Origin: Amyelois transitella | Taxonomy: Eukaryota; Arthropoda; Insecta; Lepidoptera; Pyralidae | Direction: 5' to 3' | DNA: 64,000 nt | Assembly: GCF_032362555.1 (NCBI RefSeq) | Contig: NC_083508.1 | Location: 1,331,001 to 1,395,000 of the forward strand | In this document: piece after piece, positions 12,061 to 26,400 of the stretch | How positions within the stretch are numbered: position 1 is the first letter of the stretch | Layout: each line of letters begins with the position of its first letter | Program-made: the position numbers and the translations under genes | The notes under the pieces: generated by a model | Seen by the model: the letters and a program-made list of their open reading frames with translations, nothing else | The model's database searches: none | Told to the model about the DNA's origin: nothing

Positions 12061-12426
12061 CCAAATGGAGATAAAAATTCGGAAGGCAGACCCTGGGCTC
12101 TGAAATGGAAAGTGTGCTACCTGTGGAGGGTGCAACCATCAGGTCTATACCCCTTGCAGGGTAGGCAGAGCCAGCAGTCTTGAAAGACAGGCCACGTTCA
12201 GCTGTTAGGCTTAATAATAGAATTGAGATTTAAATAGTGAACCGATGGTTATATTTGTGACCAATCATAATTATTATGAAATAGAGATTCTTTTCAACTT
12301 TATTTGACTAACAGACCCTACCATAGACACGAGAGTTTCATCGTAATTTTTTATACATTCCATAGTCAAGTCAATTGCTTCCAATGCGGCCACTATAAAG
12401 TTAAACATCCAACGATCTTCTCAGTG

Positions 12427-14570
<2,144 letters not shown>

Positions 14571-15651
14571 ACTGACTGCAATTTGATTAGAACATATTGA
14601 CATGAAAGAGACAGCTAAAAAAACATTCCGTTCTGACTGTTCCGTTTGCCTTGGTGGCATATAGTTTTTCGATAAGACTAAGTGAGTGAAAGACATTAAG
14701 AAGAATCCTACTATCTCTCTACAAGAATATATACTGCAAATTTAACACTTTTATTTTTTTAATCTAAAAAAGTGATACATCATTCTAGTAGTAGACATGG
14801 AAACATAACCTCAAAAATGTTACGAAGATTTGAAAAATAATGACATCACTTACAATTAAGCAGACAAATTTCACAGTGTTGAATTGATAAGTGTGTGACA
14901 ATTATAAAATCACGAATTAAAACATTATTTTCATTTCTATCGATGGAAATATGAAGAAAGAAGATCCCGCAATGCAAGCGAACGCAAACAGCTGATACGG
15001 ATGTCAATTCGAAGCTGTCAGTATGACAGTTCGTGTTTACATTTTATTGAAGGTGGTAGAAAATGTAATACTCTAAATTACCATCACTAATTACCTAATT
15101 GTAATAAACTTTCAACAAATAAAAATTCAACATATAATATTTTGTTGCTCAAGTGGCATTTAAATGACAGCATTAATTAAAGCACTCTTACATATTGACT
15201 AAAATTAATGATAGGTACTTTTTAATCCAATAAATCATCGTGATAAAAAATAACGAAACATAATATTCTGTGATTACATTTCATTTCCAATAATTTAAAA
15301 TTAATCCATAAACTTTGTTGATTTTAGATTCAGACAGTGTTACAATCATCACATATGTTATCGTAATAAAGATTTTTCTTTCTTTCTTTCTTTCTTTCAA
15401 AGTATGAAATTCTGAAAAAGTACTAATTCTGATATTTATATGGCAACAGGAAAAAGAAAATTTGTACTGGCATTGACATTAGGTTCTTCAGTTCATTTGA
15501 CATCTCTAAAATACGTTATTTCAAAACTTTGATTTTTTAGCCTGTTGCTGATGGGAATTCGAATAATCAATCAGAAAAAAATACATGCGGAACAGTAGCC
15601 ATTGTGAATAGAATAAACACCTCAAGCCAGATACAACTTTGACATTACTTT
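14571..15651. other. Bidirectional promoter region between RWDD4 and Aurora
   Basis: Short head-to-head spacer holding both 5' UTRs. No TATA box is assigned with confidence. A (TTTC)n microsatellite is at about 15373-15398. Confidence 0.55.
15373..15398. repeat. (TTTC)n microsatellite
   Basis: About six TTTC units. Confidence 0.9.
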
Positions 15652-16710
15652 GTGACTATGATAAGCTCTAAATGTGGTTGTAGTTACAAGGAGAATCATC
15701 TGGCAGCCGCTGGTCGGTCCGCCTGTGGATGCCCCATCAACGCGCAAAAAATGGATAATTTCAAGGTGCCAGCCGTGCCCGTAAGCCGCCCTCTGCAAAC
15801 CAGCTCCAGAGTTAACGTAAACGAAAACAAAGAACAGCCAGGCAAGCCAGAAATACCTATTAAAAAAGATGACAAGAAAGCGAAGTCATGGACTCTGTCA
15901 GACTTTGATTTAGGGCGTCCACTCGGCAAAGGTAAATTCGGAAATGTTTATTTGGCTCGCGAGAAAAAATCTCAATATGTCGTAGCATTGAAGGTGCTCT
16001 TCAAAAGCCAGATTATGGATTCTGAAATAGAACACCAGGTTCGTCGTGAAGTTGAGATTCAATGTCGTCTACGTCACCCAAATATATTGCGCATGTACGG
16101 ATATTTTCATGACGAGAAACGGGTTTACTTAATTCTTGAATACGCTAAACAAGGTGCCCTCTACAAGTTGTTAAAGGAACACAGTCGCTTCGACGAGAGA
16201 ACTGCTGCTATTTACGTCAGGGATTTGACGAAGGCTCTGATATATTGCCATTCCAAAAAAGTTATTCATCGTGATATTAAGCCGGAGAATTTGTTGATAG
16301 GACACAATTGGGAGCTGAAAATTGCTGACTTTGGTTGGTCGGTGCACTCTCCATCTTCAAGGAGAATGACACTTTGTGGTACTTTGGACTATTTATCGCC
16401 GGAGATGATTGAAGGAAAGCCACATAGTTATGCAGTTGACATTTGGAGTCTCGGCGTTCTGTGCTACGAACTGTTGGTTGGTTTGCCTCCATTTGATGCC
16501 AGGGATACTCATCAGACCTATAAAAAAATTCGATATGTGATCATAAAGTATCCTGAGTTTGTGTCTGAAAAAGCTAAGGACCTTATGGGGAAGTTGTTAG
16601 TGATCAATCCTGAACAAAGGTTGCAATTGCCTGATGTTCTTACCCATCCCTGGATTGTGGAAAATGCTCCCGATGGTGCCGTGCCAATGTTTGTGAATGT
16701 ACAAAAATAA
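15652..16710 (+). CDS. aurA: Aurora-family serine/threonine kinase, A-type marks, single exon
   Basis: An uninterrupted 352-aa kinase. N-terminal 80 residues are low-complexity with a KEN motif at residues 13-15. The kinase domain has the glycine loop GKGKFGNVY (92-100), VALK lysine 114, HRDIKPEN with catalytic D208, DFGWSVH (226-232), activation-loop RRMTLCGT with T240 at the Aurora autophosphorylation site, and an APE-equivalent that reads SPE (249-251) where most Auroras have PPE. G150 in the MYGYFHD segment matches the Aurora A glycine that permits TPX2 binding; Aurora B has asparagine there. The N-terminal KEN box is also Aurora A-like. Known role: phosphorylates centrosome, spindle or kinetochore substrates in mitosis. 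Lack of introns is odd next to multi-exon neighbours and could mean ancient retroposition, but the gene is intact. A polyadenylation-like ATTAAA is at 16795-16800. Aurora identity is certain; A versus B is inference. Confidence 0.93.
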   Translation: MTMISSKCGCSYKENHLAAAGRSACGCPINAQKMDNFKVPAVPVSRPLQTSSRVNVNENKEQPGKPEIPIKKDDKKAKSWTLSDFDLGRPLGKGKFGNVYLAREKKSQYVVALKVLFKSQIMDSEIEHQVRREVEIQCRLRHPNILRMYGYFHDEKRVYLILEYAKQGALYKLLKEHSRFDERTAAIYVRDLTKALIYCHSKKVIHRDIKPENLLIGHNWELKIADFGWSVHSPSSRRMTLCGTLDYLSPEMIEGKPHSYAVDIWSLGVLCYELLVGLPPFDARDTHQTYKKIRYVIIKYPEFVSEKAKDLMGKLLVINPEQRLQLPDVLTHPWIVENAPDGAVPMFVNVQK

Positions 16711-17096
16711 TGCGGGCATTGTAGAATGAATTTATCGTTTAATTTATGTCGCCATTGTAATATAATTATGAATGTTGTAATACAAAATTTCTAAATTAAA
16801 AGCCAGATTCCAAGTACAGTTAACTGCATATCAAGTTACCTTATATTGTGACAAAGTTTAGATTAAATTTGGGAAGGCTGGTATGCTGTTGACTTTACCT
16901 TTATCTTCTATGATTGTGATGAGACACATTTGATGAGGTTGATATATAAAGTTTTTTAGAGGTAAAAACAACAAAACTGCCATGTATATTTAGACTGTAA
17001 TGAAAGACAATTGACTGAACTAGTTATTTATTGAATTATTAACATAAATATTAGATGATCATGATGAAAGTGAATAGTTTAAATACATTTTTGGAT
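16711..17096. other. Tail-to-tail spacer of Aurora and the ionotropic receptor
   Basis: Both 3' UTRs; polyadenylation hexamers at 16795-16800 (+) and 17027-17032 (-). No repeats recognised. Confidence 0.7.
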
Positions 17097-20000
17097 TTAA
17101 TATTGTTTTTTATTTTTAGCTGAATAGTAGACATCCAAAGCGTATTTGTCAAATTGTGGATCCTTTTTTACAAAACAATGCCAATGTATCAGTTCACCAA
17201 TAAGACTAACTAGACTAAGAAAATATCCAATAGCTAGGGCTATGAATGCTCCATAAAGTTTTTTCAGATTCATTAAGGCTTTGATTTCATTTTCATTTGT
17301 TTCCAGAACTCTTATAGGGTGCATAGCATCATTCAGCCATTTCTCCACGAGACCTACTTCAACAATTCTTGCTAAATAAATATCAGCTAAGGGCTTCAAT
17401 GGTGAATTCTTGTGGAACCCTATAGAAATTGGTATATTTACTACACAATCAGCCATGATGTGTAAGTTTCTCTCAATATCAGTACTAACAGTTTCAGTCT
17501 CATTGCTGGTAACATTAACAGCTTTGTCCAAATTCATCAGAGAATTCCTCCTTTTTACACTCAAATATTTGAGGAAATCCTTATTGTCGTAATAAGCGTA
17601 GGTGCCTTTAGCTATTTTATTCGCTGCTTCGAACGGATCTTCGACTATTTCGAATCTCTCTCCAATTTTTTGAGTTTCGTCTGATGATTTCTCGAAGAAT
17701 TTCTTCGTTTCTAAACCCCAACCACCGCACGTAACTTTGCTGTCCACTAATTCTTTTATCGTGTCTATGGTCACCCTAGGAGCTGGGTTAGCTAAGATGG
17801 CTGTCATACTGGCCCTGTATGAGACTACAAGAAGGATGCAGTATAACCAGTACCATCCAGTCAGGAGTCTGATGGACCATCCCGTGGGCAGCTTCGGGAG
17901 GGACACGACGAGTAACATTCCGTATGTATATAGGATGCTGTTAATTATTTCACCAAACAAGTACAGCCCGACGGGTTTCTCGTCTGCAAATAGAGTTAAT
18001 TTGCAAGGTAAAGGTTATTCACATTATACGGACAAGGGAATGGACGTTCAAGAAACCGATTGGATATATATCAATACAGCAATCATTCAAGTAGGATTTA
18101 AAAGTTTGGCAGGCACTTGAAAGTTGCAATATGAAGTTAGATATTATCAGTTCATGTTTTGTAATTTTTTGTAGATCTCGGCACTCTACTGTTGTGTAAG
18201 AATGTGAAGATCAAACAATATCACAAATTGTATCCACGACAATCTTTTTTCCCCCGCACAAAAGACTGTCGAGTCAATCGATCGAATCAATTTAGCTCCC
18301 TTGCAAACAGTAAAAATACCTAATGTTATTTAGAATAGTTTTTTTTTTTTTTTTTATTATTATAAAATAATTAATATTAGTTTAAATTATTTAATTAGGT
18401 ATATTTATTATTAGTACTTTTCTGATTAATAATAAACAATTGTATGTAATATTTATAAACAAATATAATGTTACTCCTGAAGATTTGGCACAGAGGTGAG
18501 GTATATCATCATTATCGGTCCAGACATTTTTGAGTTTTTTGTTATCAAAAAATATTATATTTTTAAAATATTCGTATTGAAGGATGAACTCAATACGCTA
18601 TGTTACAAGTAATAATGATGACCACCTAGGTATCACGAGTAAAAAATCGAGAGCAAAATAAAATGAAATACAAACCAAGGTCGTCTTCCTGCTTTTGCAC
18701 ATTTTTATTGGACTTGACGAATTGTTTCTCTTTTTTAAGTTCTTGTAGGTTCATGTAGTATTTAGCGAGACCGTAGAAAATGATCCCAGTTATCAACAGA
18801 ACTAAAAGTACCGCTATCCACATGTACAATCTGAAAACAAAAGTAAAAATCCTTTATATCCCGTATTTTTTTCCGAAAAAAGCCCGGAATAGGTACGCCT
18901 ATTATCTACCACCATACAGGAATGGAAGTTAGGACAGGCTAGAGAAAAAAACTTGCATTTTCAGATATTGGCATGAGTAAATATGAGCTAAGTCGAGACC
19001 GACTGCCCTGTAAACACGATGAAGGAGGCCACATGGCAGTTTCTCCAAGTTGATATGAAATGTTGCCTGACTTCCCCACTGGTGTATCCTGGTCCATCTT
19101 TAAGGAAAAGGCCATAAGATCATGAAGATACCCTCATTGTAATAGCCCTAAAACTTAAAGAGCAGTTAGTGTAAACTCACTTGAAAGGCAAAATAAGCGT
19201 CTTCCAAGAGTTATCCGTCAGCGCCTCTGGTGTCAAAAAGGTCCAACATTGCGATGTGTACGGTATACTCAAGTCGGTCAGCTCCAAATGGTAAGGATTG
19301 TACTGCAGGTTACCCAGGGCCATGTCAGCTTTCCCGTTAACCATTTCACCGAGAAGGCCAGAGAATGAGCCGTTAGATTGCTTTTCACCCCATTTGTGAA
19401 ACTCAATGTTGCTGGGCTGGTAAAGTTTGGGTTTGAACTTCATTTGCTGGGATAGGGTGTTGAGAATCTGGTATTAAGGAAGTAAGAATTTCAAATTAAC
19501 TATAATACCAATGATTACATGATTGTTTCCAATAAATATCTATGCTTACGGTCCATCTGATGGAAAAATAATCTATACATAAAAAACAAAAACAGTAAAA
19601 ATATTTTGTCTGTACGTTTAATATTTTGACTGAAACGGATGAAGAATTTTTTTTACATTTTTTGTCTGCATCTGACTGTATGATCAAGATTCAACTCGAA
19701 ATTTACGTGGACGAAGTCGCGGGCAACAATTAGTGAACAAATAATTTGGGCACCAAAGAAAACTGAACGCACATCCTTCTTCTAAATTCAGATAGATGAC
19801 TACCTACTTGAAAAAGAAAAGGGTGTTTGCTGTTTGGTAACATTTTTGATACTTGTCTAGAAATAATTTATGAGTCACCATGATCGGTGCGTGATATACC
19901 TACATAATGAAGTGTGAAGGTAGCTACACTGAAATTAATAAGCTTATAATAATTGCAGGTTATTCTACAAATTACTCACTTCAATCTCGACGCCACTGAC

Positions 20001-22305
20001 TTTGTTGGACTCATTCATTTTCGTTATAACGACCGAGGGCACATGGTCCAAATAGACCACGTTCAGAGCCTCCCCGTTCAAGTTGCTAGTCTTATCAGCA
20101 AATAGAGTTCTATAAACATAAAATTATAATATGACTTGATTAGGTACATTTTTACAAAATATAAAATACCTTAGACATAAAAATGATCTTTGTAGAACCC
20201 AAACCAAAATGCATTATTTGAGATTATTAATATACTAACCCCTAGAATAGAATGACACATATATTTTTTAAAAGAATCAATGCAGTAAATCATCTTCACG
20301 ACGCATTATAAAGGTCTCAATTAGCTAATGTAGTCCTTTTAAGTATAACTCTATGAATTAGAAAGACTGTTTAGAAGACTATGTAGAAGAAGACGATATA
20401 AAAGTTAAATAAATCGTAGTGTTGAAGATCTCTAAAGATTTTATTATGGTAAGTACTAGAGAAAGATGGCGCTTTAGCTGATTCCAATTTACTTACATAC
20501 ATATATAGACCCATGTAAAGAAGAAATTATTACGTGGCAAGAAAATAATTACCAGTTACAATAAATACCTGTTATAATGAAACCTGCCGTTCTTCCAAAT
20601 ATCGACTCGTCGAGAAACAAAAACGGTTTTGATAGGGTTTGGAAATGGAACAGTGGACAGGTCGAACCAGGCTTTGCTTTTAAGGACTCCGGTGATTTTG
20701 CTGTGGTATCGGAGGAAGATAACGTTGACGATGCGTTTCCAAAGGTAGTGAAGGTCACTATGGAAGAGTCTGTAGTCATGAAGCATCACGTATTTAGCTC
20801 TGGTGTCGAGAATTCTATATCTGGAATAGATCAAGGCTTGTGACTTGAGTTGGAAATATATACTTACCTAACTGATAGTATTGTGATTAAATTAATAATA
20901 TTATATGTATACATACATATTACGTAAATTTTAAACATGACATTATTCCTCTTTTTTCCTATTGCATCGCCCATTAGAATAGGGCCTTAAGTTAATTGTA
21001 CTGTTGATTAACTATTTGGCATTTATTTGTAAACTTTTAACTTCAGCATTGAATATAATAAATATTTCATAAGCGTTGATTATAACTAAGAAATATAATC
21101 TAGTACCTGTCACCAAATCGCAATAGCCTGCTGACCTGAAGACCATTGGCCAAAAGTATGATATAAAAATTGCACCCATCTCTTCTTGCTTCTCGCAAGG
21201 ACTCCAAAGTGTCAAAGTTAGGCGACAATAGGTCTTCATATTCCTCCACTACTGTCTAAAAGTGCAATTGTAAATACAGTGTTAGCGGTAAACTAATTTA
21301 TGGCGATACAACATGTTTGTGGGTAAGTCCTTTCAGAAGAAATGGTATGTGAAAACGGTCAAAAAATTATTTTTATTCTATTGTTATATAATCTGTGACT
21401 ATAAAGACAAATTTAATTAAGATACGCATTACAGTCTAATAAGGTAATAACGAACATAACTTAGTGTTCTGATAAAAAAAAAACTGGGAAATAAATTGGG
21501 AACACCTCAAGGACTCCTCATTGGCCCACCATTATTTATGTTTCAAATTGAATAAAATAATGTTACTAGGTCTATACAGAATGTTGATAAAATCCCAATC
21601 AATATTTTATAAAAGCACTCCATATCTATTAACGCTAAATAGGAAAAAGAAACCAAACTACATACACCTATTAGTGATCTAAGAACTGATGAGTTAAAAC
21701 AAATAAACTTACCATAACCATAGGGACAGACCGTATTCTCTTAAACATGGCTCCTTCGAACACATTCAAATATACAGTATCACATATGACAGCGACGCAA
21801 GTAACATCATGTCGTCTAGCTAAGCCGTTCAGCATGTCTATCAAGACTAACTGTAGGTCTTTGCTCTCGTGTATATCTTTTATGATGGGAGATAGTTTGG
21901 CTGAGCTGAATTAAAAAGAAATGTAACACTGGACTGACTGAGAAGTAGATAATATGTGTACCTTACCCATTGACATAAAATAATATAATATATTTTTTTG
22001 AGTTTATTTATTATTTATAATTAAGTCGATACCCCCAAGGTTACAACGATGTGCAGAAGTAATTTATTTATGGCGCGAAAATAAATTTGAGCCCGTGAAT
22101 GGAACTGTACGCTGTTATGAACAAGATAGTTACTCGTAATGTATAATATATTATGTCGTAACCAGAATAATTGCCTGTAGGATGACGAATCTATAGTAAG
22201 GTACCAATAAAGATATGTAAGTAAATACCTATTGAAATCTCATACTTACACCCCGAACAGTAAAAAATTAAAAATAAACATTTTCATCACGACAGAAAAC
22301 ATCAT
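17097..22305 (-). CDS. Ir21a: Ionotropic receptor, probably IR21a, 8 exons
   Basis: Leftward exons 22305-22250, 21905-21713, 21255-21107, 20820-20569, 20109-19980, 19467-19181, 18830-18676 and 17983-17097 join in phase (2109 nt, 702 aa). Exon 1 encodes a hydrophobic signal peptide (MMFSVVMKMFIFNFLLFG). The extracellular part leads to ligand-binding lobe S1 (WGEKQSNGSFSGLLGEM, YNPYHLELTDLSIPY, ALTDNSWKTLILPF), transmembrane helix 1 (WIAVLLVLLITGIIFYGLA), a pore loop and helix 2 (LTGWYWLYCILLVVSYRASM, ILANPAPRVTIDT), lobe S2, and a last helix (GAFIALAIGYFLSLVSLIGE). This is the layout of insect ionotropic receptors, variant glutamate-receptor channels of chemosensory, thermo- and hygrosensory neurons. 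The NSWKTLILPF and ANPAPRVTIDT strings look like IR21a, a cool-sensing co-receptor subunit; that subtype is from memory and less sure than the family. A minus-strand AATAAA is at 17027-17032. Introns hold a Helitron-like tail (about 19570-19735). Confidence 0.88.
19570..19735 (+). mobile_element. Helitron-like 3' part in a receptor intron
   Basis: Ends with GTGGACGAAGTCGCGGGCAA then CAATTAG, the family B 3' hairpin. A close relative is at 59822-59962, sharing TGACTGTATGATCAAGATTC. Confidence 0.65.
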
Positions 22306-23466
22306 TTCGATTTATTGATATTTATCAGAAAGTTCTAACTGGGAGAATTTCATTGGGCTAAAGCTGAGTGTGGCCTATCAGTCTTCAAAATTGTTGACTC
22401 TGTCTACCCCGTAAGGGATATAAACGTGATTGTATGTATGTATTCCAACTGGAGCGAAACTCGAAGCAATAACTAGTCCATCTTATCCTGAACGCGATCT
22501 TATACCCGAAGTCAAAGGACTTTTAGTTCACTTTGTATTTTACTCGTAAAAATACTTAGGTACATCCATTCGCTAAGTAAATTTTTTAGTATATCTGTTT
22601 TTTTTTTCTCCAAAAGCGACCCCTCTTACGTTTAAGATTATCATCTACTAAAAATCCAACATTTATAAAACAACTGTACCAAATAAGTTCAATTAATGCG
22701 GGTATATTCTTAATATATACGTACCTACGTAGAGAAAAAGTGAACTTAACGAATTATATCTGAGTGATTGATTGGCAAGTCTCATTGAATATGTACAACC
22801 AATTACAGAAGATTCTGTTTTGTAGTAATCAAAGTAAGTAATTAGATTGCTGCATATTTGATGAGTTTAACTTACGAAACTACATACATACATACATATG
22901 GTCACGTCTATTTCCCTTGCGGGGTAGACAGAGCCACCAGTCTTGAAAAGACTGAACGGCCACGTTCAACTATTTGGCTTAATGATAGAATTGAGATTCA
23001 AATAGTGACAGGTTGCTAGCCCATCGCCTAAAAAGAATCCCAAGTTTGTAAGCCTATTCCTTAGTCGCCTGTTACGACATCCATGGGAAAGAGATGGGGA
23101 GGACCTATTCTTTTTTCTATTGGTGCCGGGAACCACACGGCACTAACGAAACTTCACAATACTATCTTATAAATGGTCGTCAGGACTGGTTTTAAATGAA
23201 ACTTTATTAAATATCAAAATAATTTATTGAAACAAGTGTAAAAATTCATAAAAATTAATATATATTTCAGCATTTCCCAACCACATAAAAATATATCAGC
23301 ATAGATAAAAACTTAATAAATTCATCGTTACTTAAACTATTTTCTTAAAGCATAGTTAAGATTGTTCAAAAATGTTTTATAAAATGCACTCAATGAAAAA
23401 TTGTATACAATATTTAAATAAAATTGGTCCCTGTATAATAATATATGATATGTATAAGAAAATATG
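22306..23466. other. Spacer between the receptor 5' end and the ACOX3 3' end
   Basis: Contains the receptor promoter, a partial family A copy at 22343-22440 (+), a full one at 22882-23145 and the ACOX3 3' UTR. Confidence 0.6.
22882..23145 (-). repeat. Family A retroposon, full length, 8-bp target-site duplication
   Basis: ACGAAACT at 22874-22881 is repeated at 23146-23153. It is a near-consensus copy, 264 bp. Confidence 0.9.
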
Positions 23467-26400
23467 CTATATTTTAGCAGGAACATACGACCGCCAGTAG
23501 ACAACGTCCCTCCACCAGTGCGGCCGTGTCAGAGCCCCAGGATACGTCATCACTTGGTTCTGGATGTGTTTGTATGCCTGAAATTAAAAACAAAAATCAG
23601 AATTTTTATCCATATCCATAAATACATCCCAACATATATTAGAAATGCGAAAGTAAGTTTGTTTGTTACCTCTTCACGTGTTATCTATCAAATTAATCTA
23701 CATACATATATATGTATGGTCACGTCTATATCCCTTGCGGGGTAGACAGAGCCAACAGTCTTGAAAAGACTGAATGGCCACATTCAGCTTTTTGGCTTAA
23801 TGATAGAATTGAGATTCAAATAGTGACAGGTTGGTAGCCCATCGCCTAAAAAAGAATACCAAGGTTGTAAGCCTATCCCTCAATCCCTTCCCTCGCATTT
23901 GAAATAAATCTATTCTATTCTAGCATTCCCCAAGCATAAAGACATGATTGTATGTTTGCGTGTTTGTGTGTTGCTTGCTTGCTTGTTTGTTCTCACCTCT
24001 CCATGCAAAAATTGAAAAGACTGATGATAGGCATTTGAAATAACATACATACATACATATGGTCACGCCTATATCCCTTCCGGGGTAGACAGAGCCAACA
24101 GTCTTGAAAAGACTGAATGGCCACATTCAGCTATATGGCTTAACTAGAGGCCGCCCGCGACTTCGTCCGCATGGAAACCCTATCAATCCCGCGGGAACTC
24201 TGGGATAAAAAGTCTATGTGTTATTCTGGGTCTTCAGCTACCTACATACCAAATTTCATGGTAATCGGTTCAGTAGTTTTTGCGTGAAAGAGTAACAAAC
24301 ATCCATACAAACTTTCGCCTTTATAATAGTATAATAGGATGATAGAATTGAGATTCAAATAGTGACAGGTTGCTAGCCCATCGCCTAAAAAAGAATCCCA
24401 AGGTTGTAAGCCTATCCCTTAATCCCTTCCCTCGCATTTGAAATAAATCTATTCTATTCTATTCTAGCATTACCCAAGCATAAAGACATTATTGTATGTT
24501 TGCGTGTTTGCTTGCTTGTTAGTTTGTATGTAATCTCACCTCTCCATCCGACATTCCCAGAACAGATCTCAAACACCAGTCCGGAGGCGCTAACGTGTCC
24601 GCCAGTGACACCGCGTCCGGTTGTATCTGTTCGCACAATTTGAGTATACCATCGCGAAGACGCAGACCCTGGTCTCCGGTGAAATATCCACCCTGAAACG
24701 AGAGGATTTGCTTTTTTGTTACTTGCTATAACTTTCGTAGGAATATACGTAAGTTTTTTTGAAAGGTCCACGTTCAGCTTTTTGGCTTGATGACGGAATT
24801 GAGATTTAATTTCTTAGTCGCATTTTAAAACATTCATGTGAAAGAGATGGAGTAGTCCTATTCTTTTTTTTATTAGTGCCGGGAAGCACGCGGCTCAACA
24901 TTTATAAAAAAAATAGTTGGAAATAAAACGATTATGTAGGTACAGTTGTACAGGTGTCTAAGCCTACATTGTTGAATATTTTTGTTTATAAAATCACCGT
25001 CTTTCGTTGCCTCTCACATACAAGATCTCATAAATGGTTAACATGGTACCTTATACCTAGACTAGCGACTCGCGTCTGCTTTGCACGGGTAGCATTCATA
25101 GATATAAACCTTCCTTAGAAAACTCTCTTTCCAATATTTCAAACATGAACAAAATGAACAAAAAACTTTCCGAGATTAACGCTTACATACATACAGAGAA
25201 ATATTTTCTATGACAAAAACATTAAAAATAAAAGAACTTACAATATACAGCGTCGCAAGATGTTTCTCTAGTAAAAATGCTCCGTACAAAGAGACCAGTC
25301 TTAGAAGAACACTCCTACACGCCGCGTCTTCGAACGCCGCAGCGGTCTTATAAAAATGGTTGAGGACGTAATTCTGAAACAAAAAGTTAAAAAGGTATTG
25401 AAAGATCTTTTTTCAGAAATTAATGATGCCCTTGTACAAAGTATCGACTAAGTATTAGTTCCAGTTGTATTTATTTTCCTTGATTTTATTTATTTTTTCA
25501 TAATATTTATGAACATAAATATTATGAAAAAATAAATAAAATAAACTAAAATTCATTTTTGTTTTATTTTATTTGGAATTTAATGGCGTGTTTTTTTTTA
25601 AAAATATCGCAATTTCAGTCGTTTTAAGACAAGAAGACAGTTTTCCGTTCATATCATTTATCTGATTTTTTTTTAATTTGTCGATATGTTGTTATGTTTA
25701 CTTTTTGCTTGACGGTTTATTCTTGGTCTTCCTCTCATTCTATTAATTTTTCCTTTAACTATAGTATAAAAAAATCTTCATATCTGATTAAATGGCCTAT
25801 CACATTCCCTCTCCTATTTTGTATCATTTTTAAAATGATTTTTACTTCTCTTACTCTGAATAACACTACTTACATACATTCATATTATCACGTCTTTATC
25901 CCTTGCGACTTAGACATCCTATCCCTTAGCCGCCTTTTACGACATCCATGGCAACGAGATGGAGTGGTCCTATTCTTATTTTTTATAGGTGCCGGGAACC
26001 ACACGGCACATAACACATTTCTTTGTTTGTGAATTTTTATCCAACTTATTCTATCTTACATTTGCATTTAAAAATTTCAATCTCACCTCTCCATAGACAA
26101 CAGATAGAGTGACCGCGTTGTATGACTGCGAATCGTTTTTCGCTTCGAAGTTATTTTTTCCCGCGTTTTTCAATTTGTCCACTTTTTCTGCGGTCATTTT
26201 GAGAACGTACGCCGTCAGCCATTTGTACATGTTGATTAGATCTGAAAAAATATTTAATTCATTCATTCATATAGTCACGTCTATATCCCTTGCGGGGTAG
26301 ACAGAGTCAACAGTCTCGAAGAGAATGATAGGCCACGTTTATAATAAAGAAGACATCAAGTTTATAAGTCAATCCCTTAGGCGCCTTTTACGACATCCAT

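Larger units (their letters stand above)
10356..12426. other. Intergenic region between CYB5D1 and RWDD4 (convergent)
   Basis: Holds a dispersed-repeat piece at about 10605-10815 (type unresolved), family A copies at 10951-11172 (+), 11739-11994 (-) and 12141-12245 (partial), a LINE fragment, and AT-rich DNA at 11175-11690 with nothing recognised. Confidence 0.6.

Noticed and set aside
14571-14696. Extended RWDD4 start 42 codons upstream
   Set aside because: The added residues match nothing in the family and the later ATG fits the known N-terminus.
20577-20843. + strand open frame of 88 codons
   Set aside because: It is antisense to ionotropic receptor exon 4, which joins its neighbours in phase.
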